Source of the DNA: an uncultured Armatimonadota bacterium
Lineage (GTDB): Bacteria; Armatimonadota; Armatimonadia; Armatimonadales; Armatimonadaceae
Direction: 5' to 3'
Length of the DNA stretch: 6,933 nucleotides
Assembly (NCBI GenBank): GCA_903924445.1
Contig: CAIYBQ010000285.1
Location: 1 to 6,933 of the forward strand
The notes under the pieces were generated by a model. That model made no database searches, was not told where the DNA came from, and saw only the letters and a program-made list of their open reading frames with translations. The translations under genes were made by a program, and so were the position numbers. The stretch's first letter is position 1. Each line of letters opens with the position of its first letter. Below, in pieces: positions 1-6,397 of the stretch.

Positions 1-1039
1 AATCATCCGTGACCTGCCCAAAACGCATATGCAAACCCACCAGCTCACAAACATCCCGGATCGTGTCATTATCAAACTTCAAACGGCCCAAAATCCGGCG
101 GGCGATGTCAGCGCCAACATCCTCGTGGCCATAAAAATGCACCGTGCCATCCGCAGAAACACTCCGCGTCTGTGGCTTCGCAATGTCGTGCAGCAACGCC
201 GCAAGACGCAAAACAATTCCCGCTTCCGCCGGCAGCGCACCAAGCACCCTAAATGTATGCGTCCACACATCATAGATATGCCACGCATTCTGCGTCACCC
301 CATACAGCGCGCCGAGCTCCGGCAGAAAGTGTCCCAGCAGCCCCGTGGTACGCATGAGCTCAAAGCCACCCTCCGCGCCCTTTGCAAGCAACGTCTTAAC
401 CAGCTCATCCCGCACACGCTCCGCTGAAATGCCATGCTCTGGCGCCAATCTGTGCGCATGCCGAACAATCGCATCGTGGGTCGATTCATCTAGCACAAAC
501 CCAAGCTTTGCCGCAAAGCGACACGCCCGCAGCATCCTTAAAGGGTCATCAGTAAACGTAATGTCCGGGTCACACGGCGTACGCAAAATACCCGCGGCGA
601 TGTCAGCACGCGCCATCCCCAGCGGATCCACAATCTCACGCGTATCGATATGCTGCAAAAATGTATTGACCGTGAAGTCACGCCGTGCGGCATCGGATGC
701 AATCGTCCCCGGGGTCACCACCGGCTTTCGGCTCCCACTGCGATACGTCTCCGCACGCGCCGTCACCAGCTCAATTTGCACACCGTTTATATGCACCATC
801 GCGGTCCCAAAGGCCGGATAAGTCACGGGGTGATGACTCGCCGCACGCACCTTCCAGAGGTGCATCGCAACCGCAAGCGCATCCCCTTCAAGCACAAGAT
901 CGATGTCCGGCGTGCTTGTCTCTATCCCCAGAAGCTGGTCGCGCACCGCGCCGCCCACCAGCCACAAACCGCCATCCCACTCCGTCCCGCGCAGTGCGGC
1001 AGAGAGGTCTCTTAGGGCTTGGTCAACAATCGGTGTCAT
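1..1039 (-). CDS. cca: CCA tRNA nucleotidyltransferase (class II, HD domain), C-terminus cut by window edge
   Basis: The enzyme adds or repairs the 3' CCA end of tRNAs in the cytoplasm using CTP and ATP. The minus-strand frame is open from the ATG at 1039 to the window edge and gives 346 residues. Visible class II polymerase motifs, in order: LVGGAVRD (residues 27-34); DIDLV (45-49), with the metal-binding DxD; RRDFTVN (119-125); DDPLRMLRACRF (164-175), carrying the Asp and Arg of the nucleotide-selecting motif; and ERVRDELVK (207-215). An HD phosphohydrolase domain follows, with WTHTF (259-263), LLHDIAKP (282-289) and FYGHE (302-306), and is still in progress at the edge. The start is the first codon of the frame near a TANNNT box and has no Shine-Dalgarno. 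Some lineages split the job into CC-adding and A-adding enzymes of the same fold, and poly(A) polymerase is a close relative. The family is certain; the exact activity is not. It diverges from the MFS gene. Confidence 0.93.
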   Translation of the reverse strand, partial: MTPIVDQALRDLSAALRGTEWDGGLWLVGGAVRDQLLGIETSTPDIDLVLEGDALAVAMHLWKVRAASHHPVTYPAFGTAMVHINGVQIELVTARAETYRSGSRKPVVTPGTIASDAARRDFTVNTFLQHIDTREIVDPLGMARADIAAGILRTPCDPDITFTDDPLRMLRACRFAAKLGFVLDESTHDAIVRHAHRLAPEHGISAERVRDELVKTLLAKGAEGGFELMRTTGLLGHFLPELGALYGVTQNAWHIYDVWTHTFRVLGALPAEAGIVLRLAALLHDIAKPQTRSVSADGTVHFYGHEDVGADIARRILGRLKFDNDTIRDVCELVGLHMRFGQVTDD

Positions 1040-1048
1040 CGGGACACT

Positions 1049-1054
1049 ATCCTA
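1049..1054 (-). promoter_or_regulatory. Predicted -10 box of cca (leaderless type)
   Basis: Read on the minus strand, TAGGAT lies 9 bases before the cca ATG. No Shine-Dalgarno-like purine run sits at the usual place, so transcription probably starts at or within a base or two of the ATG. GATAGT, three bases closer, is an alternative box. No clear -35 was found. Confidence 0.45.
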
Positions 1055-1097
1055 CACCCGCCCCCCAATACCTGACCACCCGCACCACGGCGCCGGG

Positions 1098-1103
1098 TAG
1101 TAT
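1098..1103 (+). promoter_or_regulatory. Predicted -10 box of the MFS gene (leaderless type)
   Basis: TAGTAT ends 9 bases before the ATG at 1113. The intervening bases AAACCCTGC contain no Shine-Dalgarno, which fits a transcript starting at the initiation codon. The context GGGTAGTAT closely resembles GGGTACTAT before the M42 gene (5262-5270). A good -35 at normal spacing was not seen. Confidence 0.55.
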
Positions 1104-1112
1104 AAACCCTGC

Positions 1113-2447
1113 ATGTCCGCCACTTCAACCAGCCGCCGAAGCCCCTTCACCGCCCTCCGGCACCGGGACTACCGCTGGTTTTACATCGGACAACTCTTCT
1201 CCCTCATCGGAACCTGGGTACAATCCACAGGCCAAAACTGGCTCGTCACCTTGCTCTCAGAGTCAGAAAGCCATGCATCCAAATGGCTTGGAATCGTCGC
1301 CGTCCTCGGCGCACTCCCGATGTTCCTCGGTGCCTTTGTCGGCGGTGCGATCGCGGACCGGATGCCAAAGCGCAACCTCATTCTCTCGATGCAGGTCATA
1401 CAGTGCATCCTCGCACTCTCCATGGGCCTCCTTGTCATCACCGGCCACATCAAGCTCTGGCACATCCCCGTCTTCGCAGGCCTCCTCGGTATCACGCAGG
1501 TCTTTGACATGCCCGCACGCCAGGCATTCCTCATCGAGCTCGTCGGCAAAGAGGACCTCCCAAATGCGATCGGGCTTAATAGCTCGATGTTCAATGGCGC
1601 ACGCGTCATCGGCCCCCTCGTCGCCGCTCAGCTCATAGAGCGCCTCGGCGCAGGACGCCCTGAAACCTCCGCCGTCGGCCTCTGCTTCATCATGAATGGC
1701 CTCTCCTATGTCGGCGTTATCGGTGGCCTGATGGCCGTCAAAGCCGGACGTACAGCCGTCGCAAAGTCCAAACAAGCGCTCGGCTCACAGCTCAAAGAAG
1801 TCGCAAACTACCTCAAAGCCTACCGAGCTGGCATCGCCATCGTCTCACTCCTCGCGGGCTGCTCGCTCTTCATGACCGGCGACTGGATTCTCCTCCCAGC
1901 CCTTGCTAAATTTGGACTGCACGCAAATGCAGCCGGGTACGGCACCCTCATGTCGATGCGTGGGGTTGGCGCTCTCGCCGCAGCCCTCCTCCTCGCCACG
2001 TTCTCAGGCAGCATCCAGCGCAAAGGACACCTCCTCCTTGGATCCGCCTTCTGCTGGGGACTCTGCTCCCTCACACTCGCAAACTGCGGCAGCATGGCCA
2101 TCGGACGCTGGCTCATCATCGGTGTCGGGTTCAGCATGATCCTCTTCTTCGTAACAGCAAACACCTTGCTGCAGACATCCACGCCGGATCACCTCCGCGG
2201 CCGCGTGATGGGCGTGCACAGCTGGCTGATGATCGGTCTCACACCCGCAGGAAGCATCATCGCCAGCAGCATCGCCGCATCCACAAATGTCGTCCGCGCC
2301 CTGACCATCGGCGGGACAATCACGATGCTCATCGTTGCCATCATTGCAATCAAAGCCCCGGCACTACGCCGGGCTAAGCGCACCCTCCCCAAGTGCCCGG
2401 TACGCTTCCGGTCGGTGCGCGAGCGTATCGTTGTCCCGGATGCCTAA
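1113..2447 (+). CDS. MFS exporter, EntS / MFS_3 (transmembrane secretion effector) type
   Basis: A 444-residue inner-membrane transporter, normal length for the family. The N-terminus FTALRHRDYRWFYIGQLFSL and the following GTWVQSTGQNWLV (residues 33-45) are typical of the MFS_3 group that includes the enterobactin exporter EntS and many drug-efflux proteins. MFS motif A appears as GGAIADRMPKRN (77-88) in the loop after TM2. DMPARQAF (132-139) and PDHLRGRVMGV (358-368), also characteristic of this group, follow in order. The hydrophobic segments fit about 12 helices with a central cytosolic linker near 205-235 and a basic cytosolic tail after 415. It probably exports a small molecule by proton antiport. 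The substrate cannot be told from sequence, and no siderophore or antibiotic genes are adjacent. Its codons are strikingly rich in C-ending forms. It is transcribed away from cca and followed 33 bases later by the HAD gene. Confidence 0.9.
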   Translation: MSATSTSRRSPFTALRHRDYRWFYIGQLFSLIGTWVQSTGQNWLVTLLSESESHASKWLGIVAVLGALPMFLGAFVGGAIADRMPKRNLILSMQVIQCILALSMGLLVITGHIKLWHIPVFAGLLGITQVFDMPARQAFLIELVGKEDLPNAIGLNSSMFNGARVIGPLVAAQLIERLGAGRPETSAVGLCFIMNGLSYVGVIGGLMAVKAGRTAVAKSKQALGSQLKEVANYLKAYRAGIAIVSLLAGCSLFMTGDWILLPALAKFGLHANAAGYGTLMSMRGVGALAAALLLATFSGSIQRKGHLLLGSAFCWGLCSLTLANCGSMAIGRWLIIGVGFSMILFFVTANTLLQTSTPDHLRGRVMGVHSWLMIGLTPAGSIIASSIAASTNVVRALTIGGTITMLIVAIIAIKAPALRRAKRTLPKCPVRFRSVRERIVVPDA

Positions 2448-2467
2448 CTCACTTTGAAAGCCTGCGG

Positions 2468-2473
2468 TACCAT
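2468..2473 (+). promoter_or_regulatory. Predicted -10 box of the HAD gene (leaderless type)
   Basis: TACCAT lies 7 bases before the GTG at 2481, in the 33-base gap after the MFS stop. There is no Shine-Dalgarno before this GTG. The box lies inside the longer reading frame that begins at TTG 2454, and this is the main reason for choosing the downstream GTG as the start. Confidence 0.45.
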
Positions 2474-2480
2474 TGATATC

Positions 2481-3116
2481 GTGAGCCAAGTCCCTGCATC
2501 CGCATTTCTAACATTTCCACTGGTGGAAACACCCGGCGCCATCCTCTTTGACTGTGATGGCACCCTTGTCGACACAATGCCTCTGCACTACAAGGCGTGG
2601 CACATGATGCTGGACAAGCACGGGTTTGAAGACATTTTCCCAGTCGATGAGTTCTACGCATTCGCTGGCACACCAGCACGGGAAGTGCTCGAGTATCTCG
2701 CCGAAAATCACGCGGGACTGCGCGCCTTTGACCTGAATCTCCTCACGGATGAAAAAGAAATGGCCTATCACGCCCTCGTTCCAAGCGTGACAGAGCTCCC
2801 GGAAATCGTCGCGGAGGCACGGCGCTTCTACGGCAAAATCCCGATGGGCGTTGTGAGCGGCGGCCTCGGGATGGTCGTTCGGGAATCCCTGCGCATCACG
2901 GGCATCATCGACCTCTTCGATGTCATTATCGGCTCCGAAGATGTCACCCACGGCAAGCCGCATCCAGAGCCATTTCTCCTCGGAGCCGAGCGGCTTGGGG
3001 TCGCGCCGGAACGCTGCGTTGTATTTGAAGATGGTGTGAATGGCTTTATCAGCGCACACGCGGCGGGGATGAAAGTTGTCGATGTCACCCGCTGGATTAC
3101 GCAGACACAGGCCTAG
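2481..3116 (+). CDS. HAD-superfamily subclass IA hydrolase (YqaB / beta-phosphoglucomutase-like)
   Basis: A 211-residue cytosolic haloacid dehalogenase-type enzyme, most likely a sugar-phosphate phosphatase or a beta-phosphoglucomutase relative. Motif I is FDCDGTLVDT (residues 23-32), with the nucleophile Asp24 and acid/base Asp26. A helical cap follows. Motif II is VVSGG with Ser126, motif III is Lys159 in HGKPHPEPF, and motif IV is FEDGVNG with Glu183 and Asp184. HxKPxPxxF and the FED-x-x-x-G signature are typical of the beta-PGM / fructose-1-phosphate phosphatase branch. The family cannot be split into phosphatase and mutase by eye, so the substrate is open. The frame could start at TTG 2454, adding nine residues (MKACGTIDI). 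GTG 2481 is preferred because a TANNNT box sits 7 bases upstream and the extra residues are not family-like. No terminator is evident after its stop. Confidence 0.88.
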   Translation: MSQVPASAFLTFPLVETPGAILFDCDGTLVDTMPLHYKAWHMMLDKHGFEDIFPVDEFYAFAGTPAREVLEYLAENHAGLRAFDLNLLTDEKEMAYHALVPSVTELPEIVAEARRFYGKIPMGVVSGGLGMVVRESLRITGIIDLFDVIIGSEDVTHGKPHPEPFLLGAERLGVAPERCVVFEDGVNGFISAHAAGMKVVDVTRWITQTQA

Positions 3117-3166
3117 CTCAGCTACCCTATAGACGCCGGAATTTCAAGAGTAAAGGTGAGCGCCCG

Positions 3167-3187
3167 GTATCAATGCCACCTTGATAC
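3167..3187. repeat. Perfect inverted repeat, candidate operator upstream of ptrB
   Basis: GTATCAA (3167-3173) and TTGATAC (3181-3187) are perfect inverted copies separated by seven bases (TGCCACC). The right arm overlaps the proposed ptrB -10 box by three bases. If transcription starts near 3199, the dyad is centred about 21 bases upstream of the start, between -35 and -10, where a bound regulator could act on the polymerase. A small RNA hairpin is the other reading if transcription starts further upstream. It lacks a T-run, so it is not an intrinsic terminator. Confidence 0.4.
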
Positions 3188-3190
3188 ACT
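3185..3190 (+). promoter_or_regulatory. Predicted -10 box of ptrB (leaderless type)
   Basis: TACACT ends 8 bases before the ATG at 3199, the same geometry as the boxes before cca, the MFS gene and the HAD gene. There is no Shine-Dalgarno in the GTACGTAC between them. It makes ATG 3199, not TTG 3181 of the longer frame, the likely start. Confidence 0.45.
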
Positions 3191-3198
3191 GTACGTAC

Positions 3199-5241
3199 AT
3201 GTTTGTCCGTTCCCACACGCCTCCTGTAGCGAAGCAGGTTCCCGTCACCCACACCATTCATGGTGTTACACGCACCGATGAGTACCATTGGCTTCGTGAG
3301 AAAGACAACCCGGAAGTACGCTCCTACCTAGAGGATGAGAACTCTTACGCCGACCGCATGGCCGCCCACCTCGCCGAAAAACGCCACCATCTCTACAATG
3401 AGCTGATTGGCCGCATCCAACAAACCGACCTCAGCGTCCCCTACCGCAAAGGTAACTTTTCCTATTACATGCGCACCGAAGAGGGAAAGCAGTACTCCAT
3501 TCACTGCCGAAAACCTATCGGGTCGGATGTTGAAGAAATTGTCATCGATGGCAACAAAATGTCGGAAGGACATGCATTTTTCTCGCTTGGAACCGTGACG
3601 ATCACCGACTGCGGCCGCTACCTGGCGTACTCCGTTGACACCACCGGTTTTCGCGAATACCAGCTCCACGTCCGGGACCTCGAAACCGGCCTAGACATCG
3701 CAAGCTTTGGCAAAGCTCGCGGCATCATTTGGGCAAATGACAGCGACAGCCTTTATATCGTCACCGAAGATGATGCAAAACGCTCCGACACCATTTGGCG
3801 GACATCGCTGAGTAACCCAGCCGAACGGACAGTGGTCTTCCACGAGCCTGATGCCCTTTTCCGCGTCTTTGTGACCAAAACGCGCGACAATGCGTTTATC
3901 GTGCTTGGAACCACCAGCCAGACCACGAGCGAATTTCACACAATCCCGGCGGATGACCCGAAGGCTTCTCCAGTGGTTGTGCTTCCCCGCGAGGATGGAC
4001 ACGAGTACGATCTCGACCACCGGGATGGCCTCTTTTACATCCGGACCAACAAGGATGCACCACTCTTTCGCATCGTCGCGGCACCTGTCAGCGATCCACA
4101 AGAGGAAAACTGGACAGAGGTGCTTGGGGCTGACACGGAAACGATGCGCGAATCCGTAGACTGCTTCGGTGGACACCTGGTGATCAGTGAGCGCTGCGGC
4201 GGACGGCCACAGCTGCGCGTTCTGAGCTTTGCAACCGGGCTGGACCAGCTCGTCGCATTCCCCGAGCCAACCTACACCGTCACCCTCGACCAAAACCACT
4301 GCTTTGACACAACCACGCTGCGGATTTCGTATAGCTCACTCGTGATGCCGAGCTCCATCTACGATGTCAACCTCGACACTCTCGAACTCACGCTGCTCAA
4401 GCAAACGGCAATCCTTGGAGGCTTTGACACGACAAACTATGTCAGCTCCTTCCTCCATGCGACGGCCCCGGATGGCACCCGCGTCCCGGTGAGTATCGTC
4501 CATCACAAGGACACCCCTATTAACGGAACCGCTCCGTGTCTGCTCTATGGCTACGGCTCGTACGGCATCACCATCCCTGTCCAGTTCCAGAGCAGCCTCG
4601 TCTCACTCCTCGACCGCGGGTTTGTCTACGCCATCGGGCATATACGTGGCGGCGGTGACCTTGGAAAGACTTGGCACGATGCCGGGAAAATGCAGCACAA
4701 ACAAAACACATTTTCCGACTTTATTGCCGTCGGTGACTTCCTGAAGTCCGAAGGCTACTCGCACCCGCGACGCCTTGCCATTCGCGGCGGAAGCGCCGGT
4801 GGCCTCCTCCTCGGAGCCGTCGTGAACCAGCGCCCAGACCTCTGCCGCCTGGTCATGAACTACGTTCCGTTCGTGGATGTCATCAACACAATGCTGGATG
4901 ACACCCTGCCGCTAACGGTTGGCGAATACATCGAGTGGGGCAATCCCAATATCGAAGAGGAATATCACTGGATGCAGGCTTACAGCCCATATGACAACCT
5001 TGAGGCCAAGGACTATCCGAGCACGCTAGTGCGTACTGGGTACAACGACTCGCAAGTGATGTACTGGGAGCCGGCGAAGTATGTTGCCCGTAAACGCCGC
5101 TTGAAAACAGACTCCAATCCACTCCTGTTCATCACAGATCTTTCCAGCGGACATGGCGGCGCAAGCGGCCGGTACGATGCGATGCGAGACCTTTCATGGG
5201 ACTACACATGGCTTTGTGACCAGCTGGATGTCCAGATTTAG
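3199..5241 (+). CDS. ptrB: Oligopeptidase B (protease II), S9A prolyl oligopeptidase family
   Basis: A 680-residue cytosolic serine peptidase that cuts short peptides, classically after Lys or Arg. It has a short N-terminal part of the catalytic fold (PPVAKQVP to about residue 70), a beta-propeller lid (about 70-400) that excludes folded proteins, and a C-terminal alpha/beta-hydrolase domain. The latter carries GYGSYG (451-456), LLDRGFVYAIGHIRGGGDLG (470-489) and GGSAGG with Ser532. The triad is completed by Asp617 (GYNDSQVMYWEPAK) and His652 (SSGHGGASGRYD). From ATG 3199 these positions equal those I recall for E. coli PtrB (532, 617, 652), supporting this start over TTG 3181. In enterobacterial PtrB, Asp460 and Asp462 (S2) and Glu576 and Glu578 (S1) bind basic residues. 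Here they are Pro460, Gln462, Glu576 and Ile578, so specificity may be altered. The neighbouring M42 aminopeptidase could finish its products. Confidence 0.95.
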   Translation: MFVRSHTPPVAKQVPVTHTIHGVTRTDEYHWLREKDNPEVRSYLEDENSYADRMAAHLAEKRHHLYNELIGRIQQTDLSVPYRKGNFSYYMRTEEGKQYSIHCRKPIGSDVEEIVIDGNKMSEGHAFFSLGTVTITDCGRYLAYSVDTTGFREYQLHVRDLETGLDIASFGKARGIIWANDSDSLYIVTEDDAKRSDTIWRTSLSNPAERTVVFHEPDALFRVFVTKTRDNAFIVLGTTSQTTSEFHTIPADDPKASPVVVLPREDGHEYDLDHRDGLFYIRTNKDAPLFRIVAAPVSDPQEENWTEVLGADTETMRESVDCFGGHLVISERCGGRPQLRVLSFATGLDQLVAFPEPTYTVTLDQNHCFDTTTLRISYSSLVMPSSIYDVNLDTLELTLLKQTAILGGFDTTNYVSSFLHATAPDGTRVPVSIVHHKDTPINGTAPCLLYGYGSYGITIPVQFQSSLVSLLDRGFVYAIGHIRGGGDLGKTWHDAGKMQHKQNTFSDFIAVGDFLKSEGYSHPRRLAIRGGSAGGLLLGAVVNQRPDLCRLVMNYVPFVDVINTMLDDTLPLTVGEYIEWGNPNIEEEYHWMQAYSPYDNLEAKDYPSTLVRTGYNDSQVMYWEPAKYVARKRRLKTDSNPLLFITDLSSGHGGASGRYDAMRDLSWDYTWLCDQLDVQI

Positions 5242-5264
5242 CCGTTTATAGGGTGAGGTTTGGG

Positions 5265-5270
5265 TACTAT
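5265..5270 (+). promoter_or_regulatory. Predicted -10 box of the M42-lnt transcription unit
   Basis: TACTAT in the 85-bp gap after ptrB, within GGGTACTAT. It predicts a start near 5277-5280 and a 5' leader of about 50 bases, unlike the four leaderless genes upstream. No convincing -35 at 17 bases was found. Confidence 0.45.
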
Positions 5271-5292
5271 CCTGCCGAAAAACACAACGTAG

Positions 5293-5305
5293 AGCGCACT
5301 GCGCT
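5293..5305 (+). other. Short hairpin in the M42 leader
   Basis: AGCGC, loop ACT, GCGCT form a perfect 5-bp stem, followed after four bases by TTTT (5310-5313) and then by the ribosome binding site. It could be a weak terminator for ptrB transcripts or a leader structure that stabilises the M42-lnt message. The stem is short, so either role is tentative. Confidence 0.3.
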
Positions 5306-5313
5306 TCGATTTT

Positions 5314-5318
5314 AAGGA
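5314..5318 (+). promoter_or_regulatory. Shine-Dalgarno site of the M42 gene
   Basis: AAGGA lies 8 bases before ATG 5327, at standard spacing. It decides the start, and it is notable because the four genes to the left have no such site. Confidence 0.7.
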
Positions 5319-5326
5319 CAGAAACC

Positions 5327-6394
5327 ATGAATGATGCAGCACTGGATTTCCTGAAGGAACTCGTTGAAACGCCATCTCCAAGTGGCTACGAAGAGCGCAA
5401 TGCAGCCGTGTTTCGCAGCTATGTCGGCGCATTCGCGGACACCATCGAAACCGATGCCATGGGCTCGGTCATCGCATCGGTGAACCCCGAAGGCTTCCCG
5501 AAAATTATGCTCGCAGGCCACATCGATGAAATCGGCTACCAAGTCAGCTACATCGATGAAAATGGCTACATCTTCTTCAGCCGGGTTGGGGGTCATGACC
5601 TCACCAATGCGGTTGGTCAGCGCGTCCAGATTCACACCGCAAAGGGAGCAGTCCCGGGTGTGATCGGCAAGAAGCCGATTCACGTGATGACGCCGGATGA
5701 GCGTACGAAGGCGCCTGTGCTGGAAGGCCTTTGGGTGGATGTTGGTGCAGTTAATCGCACTGAGACCATCGATGCAGGTGTTCAGCTTGGTGATGCGATT
5801 ACGATTGATGCCGGATTTACCCGCCTCGTAGGTGACCGTGCCGCTGCTCGCGCATTTGATAACCGTGTGGGTGCCTGGGCTGTTGCCGAAGCGCTTCGCC
5901 GCGTCAAGATGCTGCAGCCGGAAGCCGCAGTGTTCGCAGTCGCTACCGTTCAGGAAGAAGTGGGCCTCCGCGGCGCAAAGACCAGCGCCTTTGGTATCAA
6001 CCCTGAAATCGGTATCGCCGTCGATGTCACATTTGCAACCGACTTCCCAAGCATGGACAAGCGCCTGCACCCGGATGTCAAGCTGGGAAATGGACCTACG
6101 ATTCTTCGTGGAGCTAATGCAAACCGCAAGCTCGCGGACAGACTGGTCGCACAAGCCGTTGAATACAAAATCCCTTACCAGATTGAAGTCTATGGTGGTG
6201 GCACGGGCACGGATGCAAACGCGATGCAGGTCAACCGCGCGGGCATGATCACCGGACTTGTCGGAATCCCACTGCGCTATATGCACACGCCGTGTGAGAT
6301 TGTTTCCCTCGCGGATGCCGATAATGCGGCGGAGCTGATGGCGCGCACTGCGGCATCGGTGAAGCCCGGCGAATCCTGGATTCCAGGAAACTAG
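5327..6394 (+). CDS. M42 family metallo-aminopeptidase (TET / glutamyl aminopeptidase-like)
   Basis: A 355-residue cytosolic di-metal aminopeptidase that removes N-terminal residues from peptides; family members assemble into dodecameric tetrahedral particles. All expected ligands are present at canonical spacing: His65 and Asp67 in LAGHIDEIG, bridging Asp178 in AFDNRVGAWA, general base Glu210 and ligand Glu211 in VQEEVGLRGA, Asp233 in IAVDVTFATD, and His320 in RYMHTPCEI. The PDZ-like dimerisation domain corresponds to about residues 70-170. YGGGTGTDA (289-297) is a further family signature. Length is normal. Older annotations call such proteins endoglucanase or cellulase M (FrvX/YsdC), which is misleading. 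Residue preference (acidic, neutral or lysyl) cannot be read from sequence. It follows ptrB after 85 bp with its own promoter and Shine-Dalgarno, and its stop is three bases before lnt, implying a two-gene operon. Confidence 0.94.
   Translation: MNDAALDFLKELVETPSPSGYEERNAAVFRSYVGAFADTIETDAMGSVIASVNPEGFPKIMLAGHIDEIGYQVSYIDENGYIFFSRVGGHDLTNAVGQRVQIHTAKGAVPGVIGKKPIHVMTPDERTKAPVLEGLWVDVGAVNRTETIDAGVQLGDAITIDAGFTRLVGDRAAARAFDNRVGAWAVAEALRRVKMLQPEAAVFAVATVQEEVGLRGAKTSAFGINPEIGIAVDVTFATDFPSMDKRLHPDVKLGNGPTILRGANANRKLADRLVAQAVEYKIPYQIEVYGGGTGTDANAMQVNRAGMITGLVGIPLRYMHTPCEIVSLADADNAAELMARTAASVKPGESWIPGN
6385..6388 (+). promoter_or_regulatory. Shine-Dalgarno site of lnt inside the M42 3' end
   Basis: AGGA, in the last codons of the M42 gene, lies 9 bases before TTG 6398. 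It supports this unusual start codon and suggests translational coupling, because ribosomes terminating at 6394 are beside the new start. Confidence 0.5.
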
Positions 6395-6397
6395 CGC

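Noticed and set aside
345..821. A 158-codon plus-strand frame opposite cca.
   Set aside because: The minus strand here encodes the motif-complete nucleotidyltransferase; the plus frame has no recognisable domain.
685..1638. A 317-codon Ser/Pro-rich plus-strand frame spanning the cca start, the divergent promoter region and the start of the MFS gene.
   Set aside because: It is antisense to cca and out of frame with MFS, both clear family members. Low-complexity Ser/Pro/Arg composition is typical of shadow frames in GC-rich coding DNA.
2354..2375. Strong GC hairpin (CCCGGC, loop ACTAC, GCCGGG) near the 3' end of the MFS gene, considered as a terminator.
   Set aside because: It lies inside the coding sequence about 70 bases before the stop and has no T-run after it. 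It encodes part of the basic tail, so it is better explained as coding sequence.
3123..3128. TACCCT just after the HAD stop, a possible second upstream promoter for ptrB.
   Set aside because: TANNNT is too loose to support alone, and the start-proximal TACACT explains ptrB better. The remaining bases 3129-3166 show nothing else.
3181..3198. TTG 3181 as the ptrB start.
   Set aside because: The six extra residues (MIHCTY) lie over the inverted repeat and the -10 box. Numbering from ATG 3199 matches the E. coli catalytic positions.
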